Source of the DNA: Actinoallomurus soli
Lineage (GTDB): Bacteria > Actinomycetota > Actinomycetes > Streptosporangiales > Streptosporangiaceae
NCBI RefSeq assembly: GCF_024055715.1
Contig: NZ_JAMXMV010000025.1
Span: 1 to 64,000 of the forward strand
Length of the DNA stretch: 64,000 nt
Reading direction: 5' to 3'
In this document: positions 50,353 to 59,110 of the stretch, piece after piece
How positions within the stretch are numbered: the first letter of the stretch is position 1
Layout of the letters: every line of letters begins with the position of its first letter
Notes under the pieces: generated by a model
Seen by the model: only the letters and a program-made list of their open reading frames with translations
Told to the model about the DNA's origin: nothing
The model's database searches: none
Made by a program: the position numbers and the translations under genes

Positions 50353-51354
50353 TCAGCGGGTGGAGGACAGGCCGGTGATGACGACCTTTCCGACGGGGCG
50401 GTCCTCGACCAGGTGGCGCAGCGCCTCCCCCACCGCCTCCAGCGGGTAGATCGAGTCGATCACCGGGCTGATCCGGCCCGCCGTCAGCAGGTCGGTGATC
50501 TCGGCCCAGGCCGCCCTCGACTCGGCGGCCGACGCCGCGTGCAGCGAGAAGCCGCGGAGAGTCGTGCGGCGTTCGATGACCTCGTGCAGTGGCAGGCAGG
50601 TGCTGCGGCCGCCCGAGCAGCCGACCAGGATGAGGCGGCCGCCCACCGCCATGGCCGCCGCGATCTGCGCGGTCACCGCCCCGCCGACGCCGTCGACGGC
50701 CAGGTCGACGCCGGCCGGGAAGCCGTCGCCGAGCGTGTCCGGCAGCCGGTCGCGTTCGAGGTCGATGACCTCGATGTCCCGGGCCCAGGGCGCGGCCCGG
50801 ATGGCCTCCGCCTTCGCCGTGGTCCCCACGCCGCCCGCGACGGCGGCCGCGCCGAGGGCGCGTGCCAGCTGGACGGTCGCGTTGCCCACGCTCCCGCCGA
50901 TGCCCGGGGCGAACACGCACTCGCCGGGCCGGAAGGCGCCCAGGCGCAGGGCGAGCAGGCCGGTGAGGTAGGCGATCGGGACGGCCGCCGCGACCTCGTC
51001 GGACACGCTGACCGGGATCTCGGCGAGGTTCCGGGCGGGGATGACGGCGAACTCGGCCATCGTCCCGTCGGCGGTGGAGCCGCCGGGGCCGGCGAAGAAC
51101 ATCACCCGCGTGCCGGCCCGCCAGTACGCGGCGGGATCGGCGACGACCAGGCCGGCGCCCTCACCGCCCAGCGTGAGCGGCAGCAGCCCCGCCCGCGACG
51201 GGCCGCTCGTCGCCACGGCGTGATCGAGTGGTGTCACGCCCGCGGCCGTGATCTGCACGAGGACCTCGCCCGGAGCGGGGACCGGGACCTCGACCTGCTC
51301 GATCCGCACATCCGTCGTGTGCGCGGTGATCGGATAAGCGCGCGCCGCCTTCAC
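50353..51354 (-). CDS. Zinc-binding-dehydrogenase-family quinone oxidoreductase
   Basis: A 333-residue MDR-type oxidoreductase. The N-terminal GroES-like domain has VPAPGEVLVQITAAGVTPLD; the Rossmann part has FAPGIGGSVGNATVQLARALGA near residue 150 and GGRLILVGCSGG near 245. The zinc-ligand cysteines of alcohol dehydrogenases are missing, so it is probably a zinc-free NADPH:quinone oxidoreductase. The GTG at 51354 follows a GGGGGG element. It converges on mrx1. Substrate unknown. Confidence 0.88.
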   Translation of the reverse strand: MKAARAYPITAHTTDVRIEQVEVPVPAPGEVLVQITAAGVTPLDHAVATSGPSRAGLLPLTLGGEGAGLVVADPAAYWRAGTRVMFFAGPGGSTADGTMAEFAVIPARNLAEIPVSVSDEVAAAVPIAYLTGLLALRLGAFRPGECVFAPGIGGSVGNATVQLARALGAAAVAGGVGTTAKAEAIRAAPWARDIEVIDLERDRLPDTLGDGFPAGVDLAVDGVGGAVTAQIAAAMAVGGRLILVGCSGGRSTCLPLHEVIERRTTLRGFSLHAASAAESRAAWAEITDLLTAGRISPVIDSIYPLEAVGEALRHLVEDRPVGKVVITGLSSTR

Positions 51355-51457
51355 GTTGTCGTCCCCCCGGGAATCCCCCATACCCGGATCGGGAGGACGG
51401 CACGCCCGTGCCGGTGCCCGGCGCGCAACCGTGGGCACCGGCACGGGAGACCGTGGG

Positions 51458-52729
51458 TCAGCTCGGCAGCGTCCACCTCTGGTTGTCGCTGCCGGCGCAG
51501 TCCCAGATCTGCAGCCGGGTGCCGTTGGCCGAGCTCGGGCCGGTGGCGTCGAGGCAGCGCCCGGAGTTCGGGTTGACCAGGGATCCGTTCGCGCCCTGCT
51601 GCCACTGCTGCGCGCCGGTGCCGTTGCAGTCGTACAACTGCACCTGCGTGCCGTTGGCCGTGCCGGCCGCGGTCACGTCCATGCACTTGCCGAGCGCCCG
51701 CAGCGTCCCGTCCGAGCCGACGGTCCACTGCTGCGCCGCCGTGCCGTTGCAGTCGTACAGCTGGACGGCCGTGCCGTTCGCGCTGTTGGCCCCGGCCACG
51801 TCCACGCACTTGCCGCCGTAGCCGGTGATCTGGCCCGTACGGCCGCCGGAGGAGCCGGAGGTCGTGACGTGCACGTAGTCGACGACGAGCTGCGCCGGGA
51901 AGGGCGTGCTGCCGTCGGGGTCACCGGGCCAGTACCCGCCGACCGCGAGGTTGAGGATGATGTAGAAGGGGTGGTCGAAGACCCAGCGGTTGCCGTTCAG
52001 GTCGGCCGGGGTGCGGGTCTCGTAGACGTGCCCGTCGACGGACCACTGGATCGAGTTCGGCGCCCAGTCCACGGCGAAGGTGTGGAAGTCGTCGTAGAAG
52101 TTCGCCCCGCCCGGCAGGGTGTAGCCCGCGCCGATGCCGGCCGAGCCGGAGTAGCCCGGTCCGTGGATGGTGCCGTGGACGGTGCCGGGTTCAAAGCCGA
52201 CGTTCTCCATGATGTCGATCTCGCCGCTGTTCGGCCAGCCGACGCTGCCGATGTCGTTGCCGAGCATCCAGAAGGCCGGCCACATGCCCTGACCGCGCGG
52301 GATCTTCATCCGGGTCTCGAAGTGGCCGTACGCCTGGGTGAAGGTCTGCGCCGTGGACAGGCGGGCCGAGGTGTACTGGCAGGTCCCGTACCAGCAGGTG
52401 TAGTTGCCCGGGTTGTCCTTGCGGGCGGTGATCACCAGGTGGCCCTGGCCGTCGAGCGCGGCGTTGTGCGTGCCGCTGGTGTAGTACTCGCGCTCGTGGT
52501 TGTTGACGTTGTCGCCGGTCTCCGGGTGCCACTTGCTCGCGTCGACGGCCGCGCCGGCGGGCCCGTCGAAGTCGTCGGTGAAGGTGGCCGTGGCGGCCGC
52601 CGCGGCGGGGAGCATCGTGGCGTGGGTGCCGTTGCCGGCGACCACGGTGGCGGCGCCGCCGAGACCGGCGAGCGCGAGGGCCGCCAGGAACAGCCGGCCC
52701 GTCCTACGTCGGCGGGGTGACGTGGACAT
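51458..52729 (-). CDS. Secreted GH16 endo-beta-glucanase-like enzyme with ricin-type lectin
   Basis: A 423-residue exported hydrolase. A signal peptide of about 47 residues contains an Arg-rich n-region (SPRRRRTGR). The GH16 jelly-roll domain (about 48-290) contains the catalytic GEIDIME block (E170, D172, E175); the family acts on beta-1,3- or 1,3-1,4-glucans and related galactans. A ricin-B/CBM13 lectin (about 300-423) has three QxW-type repeats. The start ATG 52729 follows GAGGAGAAG. It is 29 bp downstream of the GH30 gene on the same strand, so they form an operon. Its lectin is strikingly like the one in the GH30 protein. Confidence 0.93.
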   Translation of the reverse strand: MSTSPRRRRTGRLFLAALALAGLGGAATVVAGNGTHATMLPAAAAATATFTDDFDGPAGAAVDASKWHPETGDNVNNHEREYYTSGTHNAALDGQGHLVITARKDNPGNYTCWYGTCQYTSARLSTAQTFTQAYGHFETRMKIPRGQGMWPAFWMLGNDIGSVGWPNSGEIDIMENVGFEPGTVHGTIHGPGYSGSAGIGAGYTLPGGANFYDDFHTFAVDWAPNSIQWSVDGHVYETRTPADLNGNRWVFDHPFYIILNLAVGGYWPGDPDGSTPFPAQLVVDYVHVTTSGSSGGRTGQITGYGGKCVDVAGANSANGTAVQLYDCNGTAAQQWTVGSDGTLRALGKCMDVTAAGTANGTQVQLYDCNGTGAQQWQQGANGSLVNPNSGRCLDATGPSSANGTRLQIWDCAGSDNQRWTLPS

Positions 52730-52758
52730 TCTTCTCCTCTCGGGTTGGGGAATCAGAG

Positions 52759-54642
52759 TCAGCTGGGAAGGGTCCACTGCTGGTTGGCGGCGCCGGTGCA
52801 GTCCCAGATCTGCAGCCGGGTGCCGTTGGCCGAGCTCGGGCCCGTGGCGTCGAGGCAGCGGCCCGAGGCCGGGTTGACGAGGGACGACCCCGATCCACGG
52901 GTCCACTGCTGGGCGCCGGTGCCGTTGCAGTCGTACAGCTGGACCTGCGTGCCGTTCGCGGTGCCGGCGGAGGTGAGGTCCATGCACTTACCAAGGGCGC
53001 GGATCGTGCCGTCCGAGCCGACGGTCCACTGCTGCGCGGCGGTGCCGTTGCAGTCGTACAGCTGGACGGCCGTGCCGTTGGCGCTGTTCGCCCCGGCGAC
53101 GTCGACGCACTTGCCGCCGTAGCCGGAGATCTGGCCGGTGGCGCCGCCGCCGCTCTGGGCGCCGTTCCAGGTGAAGGTCGCGGTGGTGTGGGCGGGCAGC
53201 GAGTAGACGAACGACTGGCCGCCCCAGACGACCTTCACGGACTGGGCGCTGCCGCTGTCGTTGTAGGCGATGAGCGCCTTGGAACCGTCCGGGTTGCGCC
53301 AGGCGACGTTCGGCACGGCGGTGTTCGCGGTGGAGGCGATGCGGTACGCGCCGGGCCGTACGAACTTGGTGAGGTGGCCCAGGTCGTAGTACTCGATCGT
53401 GTAGTCGACCTGGCCGCTGCGGGAGTCGCCGTTGTGCACGGTGATCAGGCCGGTGCAGGTGCCGCAGCCGCCGTTGTGCGGGCCCATGTTCTGGTCCACG
53501 GCGAGGGACCACTTGACGACGCTCTTCCCCCAGTTGCGGGTGTAGTCGACGATGTTGTGCATGTCCTCCTTCTGCTGGTCGCCGATCCACGTGCCGCCGG
53601 AGTGCTCGGTGTCGTAGGCGTCCACGGCGGGGTACTCGTCGTGGACGGTGCTCTGCTCGGTCACGTCGCCGCCGTAGCCGTGCCAGGCGATCCCGCCGAA
53701 GAGCGAGTCGTTCCGGATGGTGGCGTCGTCGACGGTGGGGGCGCCGTAGCCGTCGTAGGTGTCCCAGTTCCAGTCGAGGGCGAGCACCTTGGTGGTGAGG
53801 CCCGCCGCGTGCAGCGCGGGCAGCAGGTTCGTCTTGGTGAAGTAGTCCAGGCCGGAGCCGTTCCAGCTCATCGACGGGTAGCCGTTGCAGCAGGTGGGCT
53901 CGTTCTGCGCGGTGACGAGGTCGACGTGCACGCCCTGGGCCTCGTACGCCTGGAGGTACTTCACGAAGTACTGGGCGTACGCGCCGTAGTACTGGGCCTG
54001 CAGCCAGCCGGGATTGTCGAAGTCGCCGTTGTCCTTCATCCAGGCGGGCGCGCTCCACGGGGTGCCCATGACCGTGAGCGCCGGGTTGAGCTGCCTGGCC
54101 TGCTTGGTGAGCGGCACGACGTCGGCCAGGTCGTGCGCGATGGAGAAGTGCGTGAGGCCCGGGTCGGTCTGCCCGGCGGGCATGTCGTCGTAGGAGTAGC
54201 TGTAGCGGGCCAAGTCGGACGCGCCCATGGGGTTGCGCAGGAAGCTCAGCCCGATGCCGGCGGAGGGGTCGAACAGCTTCTGCATGACCTGCGTACGGGT
54301 GGTGGAGCTGAGCGCGCCGCTGCTGTTCAGCAGCCACGCGGCGGTGTCGGTGAACGACGCGCCGGCGCCGGTGAACCTCTGGTACCTCGTGTTCTCGTCG
54401 ACGGTGATGGTCTGGGCTGCGCTGCCGCCGCTGCCGAAGCTGATCGGCGTCTGCTGCTGCAGGCCGCGGGTGACGTGACGGCCTCCGGAGTCGTCCGTGG
54501 TGGTCAGCCAGATGTTCACGGACTCCCCGGCGGCGCGGGCGGGGGCGGGGCCGACCAGGAGGGCGGCGGCGAGGGTGATGAGCGCGCAGAGGGCTGTCGT
54601 GAGGGACCGTGGCGGGCGCGCGGGGTCGACGCGGTGGAGCAC
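52759..54642 (-). CDS. Secreted GH30-family glycosidase with ricin-type lectin
   Basis: A 627-residue exported retaining enzyme. The signal peptide ends in A-R-A-A near residue 36. The GH30 barrel carries LVTAQNEPTCC (acid/base Glu near 250) and YDTEHSGGTW (nucleophile Glu near 345). A C-terminal beta domain and then three ricin-type repeats (about 495-627) follow. Members are endo-beta-1,6-galactanase-, glucanase- or glucosylceramidase-like; galactan or glucan debranching is plausible. The GTG start at 54642 follows GAAGGAG at six bases. It is the first gene of the operon and is preceded by a promoter and a long palindrome. Confidence 0.91.
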   Translation of the reverse strand: MLHRVDPARPPRSLTTALCALITLAAALLVGPAPARAAGESVNIWLTTTDDSGGRHVTRGLQQQTPISFGSGGSAAQTITVDENTRYQRFTGAGASFTDTAAWLLNSSGALSSTTRTQVMQKLFDPSAGIGLSFLRNPMGASDLARYSYSYDDMPAGQTDPGLTHFSIAHDLADVVPLTKQARQLNPALTVMGTPWSAPAWMKDNGDFDNPGWLQAQYYGAYAQYFVKYLQAYEAQGVHVDLVTAQNEPTCCNGYPSMSWNGSGLDYFTKTNLLPALHAAGLTTKVLALDWNWDTYDGYGAPTVDDATIRNDSLFGGIAWHGYGGDVTEQSTVHDEYPAVDAYDTEHSGGTWIGDQQKEDMHNIVDYTRNWGKSVVKWSLAVDQNMGPHNGGCGTCTGLITVHNGDSRSGQVDYTIEYYDLGHLTKFVRPGAYRIASTANTAVPNVAWRNPDGSKALIAYNDSGSAQSVKVVWGGQSFVYSLPAHTTATFTWNGAQSGGGATGQISGYGGKCVDVAGANSANGTAVQLYDCNGTAAQQWTVGSDGTIRALGKCMDLTSAGTANGTQVQLYDCNGTGAQQWTRGSGSSLVNPASGRCLDATGPSSANGTRLQIWDCTGAANQQWTLPS

Positions 54643-54693
54643 GGTGCTCTCCTTCGGTCCGGAGCGGAGTACGGCTGCCTCCCCCGAAGGCAC

Positions 54694-54716
54694 CTGACAG
54701 GAAAGCTTCCTGTCAG
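54694..54716. promoter_or_regulatory. Operator-like palindrome of the GH30-GH16 operon
   Basis: CTGACAGGAA-N3-TTCCTGTCAG, two 10-bp perfect arms. It begins about ten bases past the -10 of the operon promoter, near the expected transcription start, so a bound regulator would block transcription. The regulator family is not apparent. Confidence 0.75.
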
Positions 54717-54725
54717 TGAACCCGG

Positions 54726-54754
54726 ACAATAATCTTCTTAAAACAAGGTGTCAA
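54726..54754 (-). promoter_or_regulatory. Promoter of the GH30-GH16 operon
   Basis: On the minus strand TTGACA (54749-54754) and TATTGT (54726-54731) are separated by 17 bp. It drives the two glycosidase genes. The interval to the histidine-kinase stop at 54852 holds no gene. Confidence 0.78.
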
Positions 54755-54851
54755 TGAAGTCGTAAGCCCTGGACAACCGGGTGAGGATGACGGTTGATCC
54801 GTTATACCGGCCGCCTGGGCCGCGCACCCTTATGAGCGACTTAAGCGCTCC

Positions 54852-56165
54852 CTAACGCCGCCCGGGGTCGTGCGGTCCCGGCTCCCGTGCCGCTCGATCG
54901 CTCGGTGGAGCGGCTTCCTCCGCCTCCAACGCTCCCGGCCGACGGCTCGCGTCCCGAGGCACGGCCGCAGCCTCCAGCAGTGGGACGCTGAGCTCAACGA
55001 AAGTGCCGTGGCCGACGGTGCTCTCGATGTTCGCGACGCCGCCTACCTCGCGCAACCGGGTCTGCATCGACTGGCGCAGTCCCAGCCCCTGTCGCGCGGT
55101 CGCCGTGTCGAAGCCGCAGCCGTGATCGAGCACGGACAACGTCAGACGTTCCGCGGTCACATTGACGCGCATCAACGCGGACCCGGCCCCGGAGTGCTTG
55201 GCGACATTGTTCAACGCCTCCCCGGCCGCCTCCACCAGAGCGCGTACCGCGTCATCGCCAAGGCGCGTTCGCGCGTCACCGAAGTCGCGCAGCCGGGTGC
55301 CGTTGAACTCCACCTGCAGCCCCATCAGTGCCTTGTCGCGAATCAGCCGCTGGAGCCCGACCGCGAGATCGTCCGGCTCGCCGGGCCCGAAGCCCTCGAC
55401 CAGACTCCGCAGCCAGGCCGCCTCGGCACGGATGTGGGCCCGAAAACCGGAATCGGCGATCCAATCTCCGCGGGCCAGCGTCTCCAGAGTCTGCAGCACG
55501 TGGTCGTGCAGCATCCGGGCGTGCCGCAACCGCTCCTGCTCCGCGGCGAGAGTGGCCGCCCGTGCCACCGCCTGCGCCCCAACCTCATCGAGGCGGACGC
55601 CCGCGCGGCGGAGGTAGGCGGCGACCGCCCAGGCGACCACGGTGTTCGCGAAATAGGCGCCGGTGTTCGGAACCGCGTTCCACCCGGGGTCATGGTGCAG
55701 GCCGACCGCGGCCGCGACATAGGTGACGGCCAAGACGACGGTGAGCCCTAAGACCTGGTCGAGCCGTCTGCAGGCGAGGCCGATCCCGACGGCGCCGACC
55801 ATGCTGAACGGGTACATGAAGTAGACCCACGTATGTCCATAGGCCGAGGCGGTCAGCGCGGCTCCCACGATCAGGCCCGCCGCGTTGAACACGGTGTCAG
55901 TGGCGATCATCCAGGGGACGAGGCGGCGGCGGCGCAGCATGACGGCGGCGAGGACGGCGCTCTCCAATGACACCGCCGCCACCAGGCCGAGGACACCGGC
56001 CGGATGACGGTACCGGGGCATGTCGAGAGCGAGCGCGACGGCGAGTTGCACGAGACCGAACAGGCGGTACAGCATCGCTGCGCGGACGAGGACCCGTTCG
56101 GCCTGCGTCGCGCCGGATCCGTGGGCGCCGAACTCGTCGCGGTCCACGGCCGGCCCTCGGGTCAT
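54852..56165 (-). CDS. Two-component sensor histidine kinase (NarL-type partner)
   Basis: A 437-residue membrane kinase. About five transmembrane helices (first ~28-48, last ~145-185) form the sensor. The phosphoacceptor helix has MLHDHVLQTLETLARGD near 218 with the His; the C-terminal ATPase shows GEALNNVAKHSGA (N box) near 330 and DHGCGFDT and GLGLRQSM (G boxes). This is the HPK7-type kinase found with LuxR-class regulators. Its ATG overlaps the response-regulator stop by four bases (ATGA). The stimulus is unknown. The nearby secreted-protein gene is a candidate target. Confidence 0.92.
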   Translation of the reverse strand: MTRGPAVDRDEFGAHGSGATQAERVLVRAAMLYRLFGLVQLAVALALDMPRYRHPAGVLGLVAAVSLESAVLAAVMLRRRRLVPWMIATDTVFNAAGLIVGAALTASAYGHTWVYFMYPFSMVGAVGIGLACRRLDQVLGLTVVLAVTYVAAAVGLHHDPGWNAVPNTGAYFANTVVAWAVAAYLRRAGVRLDEVGAQAVARAATLAAEQERLRHARMLHDHVLQTLETLARGDWIADSGFRAHIRAEAAWLRSLVEGFGPGEPDDLAVGLQRLIRDKALMGLQVEFNGTRLRDFGDARTRLGDDAVRALVEAAGEALNNVAKHSGAGSALMRVNVTAERLTLSVLDHGCGFDTATARQGLGLRQSMQTRLREVGGVANIESTVGHGTFVELSVPLLEAAAVPRDASRRPGALEAEEAAPPSDRAAREPGPHDPGRR

Positions 56166-56821
56166 ACCGGGCCGCTGGGCCGCCGACGCTCCAGCGCGGC
56201 GCGGGTCAGCTCCGCCTTGTTGCCGACCTGCAGCTTCGTTCGTACCCGCTCGATGTAGGTGTCCACGGTCGCCTTGCTCACCCCCATACGCGTGGCCACC
56301 TGCGCGTGAGTGAAGCCGTTGGCGATCAGCCCCAGCGCCTCCTCCTCCCTGGCCGACAGCTGGGGCGGCCCGGACGGCGAGGGGCCGGGGGCGGACGGCC
56401 GGGCGAGTTCCCCGTGCAGGATGTCCGCGAGTCGCGGCGAGAGGGCGAACCCCCCTGCCGCGACGGTCTCGACGGCGGCGACGAACACCTCGGGGCCGGA
56501 CTGCTTGGTCACGTATCCCGCGGCGCCCGCGCGCACCGCCCCCACGACGTCCGCCGGGCTGCCCGACGCCGACATCACCAGCACCCTGGTCTGCCGGGAG
56601 AGCTCCGCCACCGCGTCGAGGCACGGCATTCCGCCGTCGTGGTAGAGGTCCAGCACGACCACGTCGGGCCGTCCCTCCTCGCCGTGGTCGCTCAGCGCGC
56701 CGGGCAGCTCCCCCGCCGAGGCACAAGAGGCCACGACGCCGATGCGCCCGCTCTCGACGAGGATCTGGCTGACACCCCGTCGAGCGATGGGGTGATCGTC
56801 GATGACGGCCACCTTGATCAT
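56162..56821 (-). CDS. NarL/LuxR-family response regulator
   Basis: A 219-residue regulator. The receiver has VAVIDDHPIARRGV near residue 4 and the phosphorylated Asp in VVVLDLYHDGG near 55, then VLVMSASG and a late Lys. A Pro/Ser linker leads to a LuxR-type helix-turn-helix: LSAREEEALGLIANG, then THAQVATRMGVSKATVDTYI. The ATG at 56821 follows GGAG; a longer form would add seven residues. It is co-transcribed with the sensor kinase and is divergent from the ricin-lectin protein gene. Confidence 0.93.
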   Translation of the reverse strand: MIKVAVIDDHPIARRGVSQILVESGRIGVVASCASAGELPGALSDHGEEGRPDVVVLDLYHDGGMPCLDAVAELSRQTRVLVMSASGSPADVVGAVRAGAAGYVTKQSGPEVFVAAVETVAAGGFALSPRLADILHGELARPSAPGPSPSGPPQLSAREEEALGLIANGFTHAQVATRMGVSKATVDTYIERVRTKLQVGNKAELTRAALERRRPSGPV

Positions 56822-57013
56822 CCCGGGCTCCAACGGCTGCACGGCGCGCTCCTACCGGCCTCTCAGTGTCGTGTGTCGAACCCTGTTTGGGAAGGCCCCG
56901 TCAGAAAGGAGGTCGGTCGAAAGCACCACAACGGTGCAGGGCATTCACGCTTTTCCCGAGTCCGGCGATTACCCGTCATGACAGAGCCCGCCCCGCAGAA
57001 GCAGGGTGTGGGC

Positions 57014-58072
57014 ATGACCAACACAGGAAGTGGTAAGCCCCGGCTGCGGCAACGTCTCGCCGCTTGCTGGGTGGCGGTCTGCGTGGCGGCCGCCGGTCTG
57101 GTGGGGTTCGGCGCGACCGCGGCCCACGCCTACGGCACCGGAATGGCGTGTGTCTTCATCCAGCCGCAGGGCGCGAAGTTCGCCGGCCTGAACTTTGGCC
57201 ACATTGCGTGGGGGTACCAGACGGGAACATCCACGTGGGCTTACGGGTCGACCGAGAATCCCAACGGGAAGACTGAGATCGACGCTCCGGGCTACAACGG
57301 CGCGTGGACGGCGTCGGGGAGCTGGGGCCAGATGCTCAGCGCCTTCACCCTGCAGTCGCGCTATCCCTCCCACTCGGTGAACTCGCAGAGCAACTCCCCT
57401 CATCCCAGCGCCCCCTACACGAAGTACAAGTGCGAGTCCGTGGCGAATACGAACGTCACGAAGGCCAACGCGGCGGCCAAGGCGAACATCACGGCCGGAT
57501 ACAAGATCGCAACGAACGACTGCCTGACCGCCGTCATCCGGGTACTCCAGGAATTCAACGCGCAGAACCTGCCGTCCCGGCTTTCGTACCCGAGCCCGAA
57601 CACCTGGTACGACGCCCTGGATTCGAACCACTGGAACTACGTGACCGGGCAACTCGGCGAGACCTGGAACAACTACAACTCGGGCATGTACCTGGACATC
57701 ACCGGCCCCAGCACGAACAACGGCAGCAAGGTCCATCAGTGGACCTGGACCGGCGCCGACAACCAGTGGTGGTTCCGGTACGACTCGAACTACGGCAACG
57801 TCTTCACCCGGTACGGCTCGAACAAGTGCATGGGGGTCTCCGGATCCAGCCGCAGCGCCGGAGCACCGGTGGTGGAGTGGGACTGCAACGGCAGCTCGGA
57901 CCAGCAATGGATCTACATCCCCACCGGCGGCTACGCGAACGGGTGGCCCCTGTACAACATCATCAACCTCAACTCCCAGCAGTGCCTCGGCGTCACCGGT
58001 GGAAGCAAGGCGCTCGGCGCGCAGGTCGTCCAGTGGCCGTGCAACGGCCACCCGGACCAGGAGTGGTACTGA
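57014..58072 (+). CDS. Secreted protein: His/Cys N-terminal domain plus ricin-type lectin
   Basis: A 352-residue exported protein. The signal peptide spans about residues 1-39 (KPRLRQR n-region, hydrophobic core, A-H-A). The N-terminal domain (40-205) has H63 in LNFGHIAWGY and C170 in IATNDCLTAV; histidine before cysteine, with those flanks, recalls permuted papain-like (NlpC/LRAT/YiiX) folds. The C-terminal domain (~215-352) is a ricin-B lectin with QxW-type repeats and Cys pairs. I chose ATG 57014; ATG 56978 is possible. It is divergent from a two-component pair. An exported toxin, effector or adhesin is suggested, but no activity is shown. Confidence 0.83.
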   Translation: MTNTGSGKPRLRQRLAACWVAVCVAAAGLVGFGATAAHAYGTGMACVFIQPQGAKFAGLNFGHIAWGYQTGTSTWAYGSTENPNGKTEIDAPGYNGAWTASGSWGQMLSAFTLQSRYPSHSVNSQSNSPHPSAPYTKYKCESVANTNVTKANAAAKANITAGYKIATNDCLTAVIRVLQEFNAQNLPSRLSYPSPNTWYDALDSNHWNYVTGQLGETWNNYNSGMYLDITGPSTNNGSKVHQWTWTGADNQWWFRYDSNYGNVFTRYGSNKCMGVSGSSRSAGAPVVEWDCNGSSDQQWIYIPTGGYANGWPLYNIINLNSQQCLGVTGGSKALGAQVVQWPCNGHPDQEWY

Positions 58073-58158
58073 TCGGTGACGGCCGCGCCCGTGGCGAGCG
58101 CGTCGAGGCGATGACGTACCCGGCGTAGCGGTCAGCGGTCCCATACACGGGGGTCGCG

Positions 58159-58198
58159 CGAAGGGCCCGGGCTGGTCGACTCCAGCCCGGGCCCTTCG
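58159..58198. terminator. GC-rich hairpin after the lectin gene
   Basis: A 17-bp perfect inverted repeat (58159-58175 with 58182-58198) with a six-base loop, 86 bp past the lectin gene stop and upstream of the DeoR start. No T-run, so it is probably a terminator of the strong-stem type. Confidence 0.6.
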
Positions 58199-58260
58199 GC
58201 GCGTCGGGCGGCTACCAGGCTCGCTTGACGCACCACTCCCATGGCGGTACCACCGAGACC

Positions 58261-59022
58261 ATGTACGCCGAGGAACGACAGCAGGAGATCCTCCGCCGCA
58301 CCCGCGAGGCCGGCCGGGTCGACGTCATGACGCTCGCGGAGGACTTCGGCGTCACGATGGAGACGATCCGCCGTGACCTCACCGTCCTCGAACGCGCCGG
58401 CGCGCTGCGCCGCGTGCACGGCGGCGCGATCCCCGTCGAGCGCCTGGGCTTCGAGCCCGCGCTCGCGGCCCGCGACACGGTGATGACCGCCGAGAAGGAG
58501 CGCATCGCCAAGGCCGCCCTCGCCGAGCTGCCCGCGGACGGATCGATCATCATCGACGCGGGCTCGACGACCGGCCGGCTCGTCCAGGTGCTGCCGAGCG
58601 ACCGGGAGCTGACCGTCATCACCAACTCTCCGCCGCTGGCGACCGTCCTCGCGACCCGGGCCAACCTGAACGTGATCATGCTGGGTGGCCGGGTCCGCGG
58701 GCGCACCCTCGCCACGGTCGACGACTGGGCGATGCGGCCGCTCGACCGGCTCCGTGTCGACGTGGCGTTCATGGGGACGAACGGCTGCTCCGTCGAGGCC
58801 GGCCTGACCACACCCGACCCGGCCGAGGCGGCGATGAAGGAGTCGATGATGAGGGCCGCCCGGCGCACGGTCGTCCTCGTCGACCACACGAAGGTCGGGA
58901 ACGACTACCTCGCGCGCTTCGCCGCGCTCTCCCAGGTCAGCGTCCTGATCACGGACACCGGCCTGGACGCCGGACTGGCCGCGGACCTCGCCGCGGAGGG
59001 CCCCGAGGTCGTCCGCGTCTGA
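58261..59022 (+). CDS. DeoR/GlpR-family regulator (PTS locus)
   Basis: A 253-residue DeoR repressor. The winged helix-turn-helix is EERQQEILRRTREAGRVDVM then TMETIRRDLTVLERAGALRRVHGGAI (outline), residues 3-55. The sensor half has a D-A-G-S-T-T phosphosugar-binding segment near 98. The start is ATG 58261 with the usual MYAEERQ; the frame is open 12 codons upstream. It converges on the PTS operon, so control of that operon by a phosphorylated polyol is the likely role, but no operator is visible in the window because the PTS promoter lies beyond the right edge. Confidence 0.9.
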   Translation: MYAEERQQEILRRTREAGRVDVMTLAEDFGVTMETIRRDLTVLERAGALRRVHGGAIPVERLGFEPALAARDTVMTAEKERIAKAALAELPADGSIIIDAGSTTGRLVQVLPSDRELTVITNSPPLATVLATRANLNVIMLGGRVRGRTLATVDDWAMRPLDRLRVDVAFMGTNGCSVEAGLTTPDPAEAAMKESMMRAARRTVVLVDHTKVGNDYLARFAALSQVSVLITDTGLDAGLAADLAAEGPEVVRV

Positions 59023-59049
59023 CGCCAGGGTGTTACGCGTCTGACGCAA

Positions 59050-59080
59050 GGAATGCCCCCGCCGTCGGCGGGGGCATTCC
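59050..59080. terminator. Bidirectional terminator between deoR and ptsI
   Basis: A 14-bp perfect inverted repeat (59050-59063 with 59067-59080, core AATGCCCCCGCC) with a three-base loop between two convergent stops. It would end both the DeoR and PTS transcripts. Confidence 0.7.
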
Positions 59081-59110
59081 TCTGGTTCGCTCAGAACACG
59101 GCCGGCTCCG

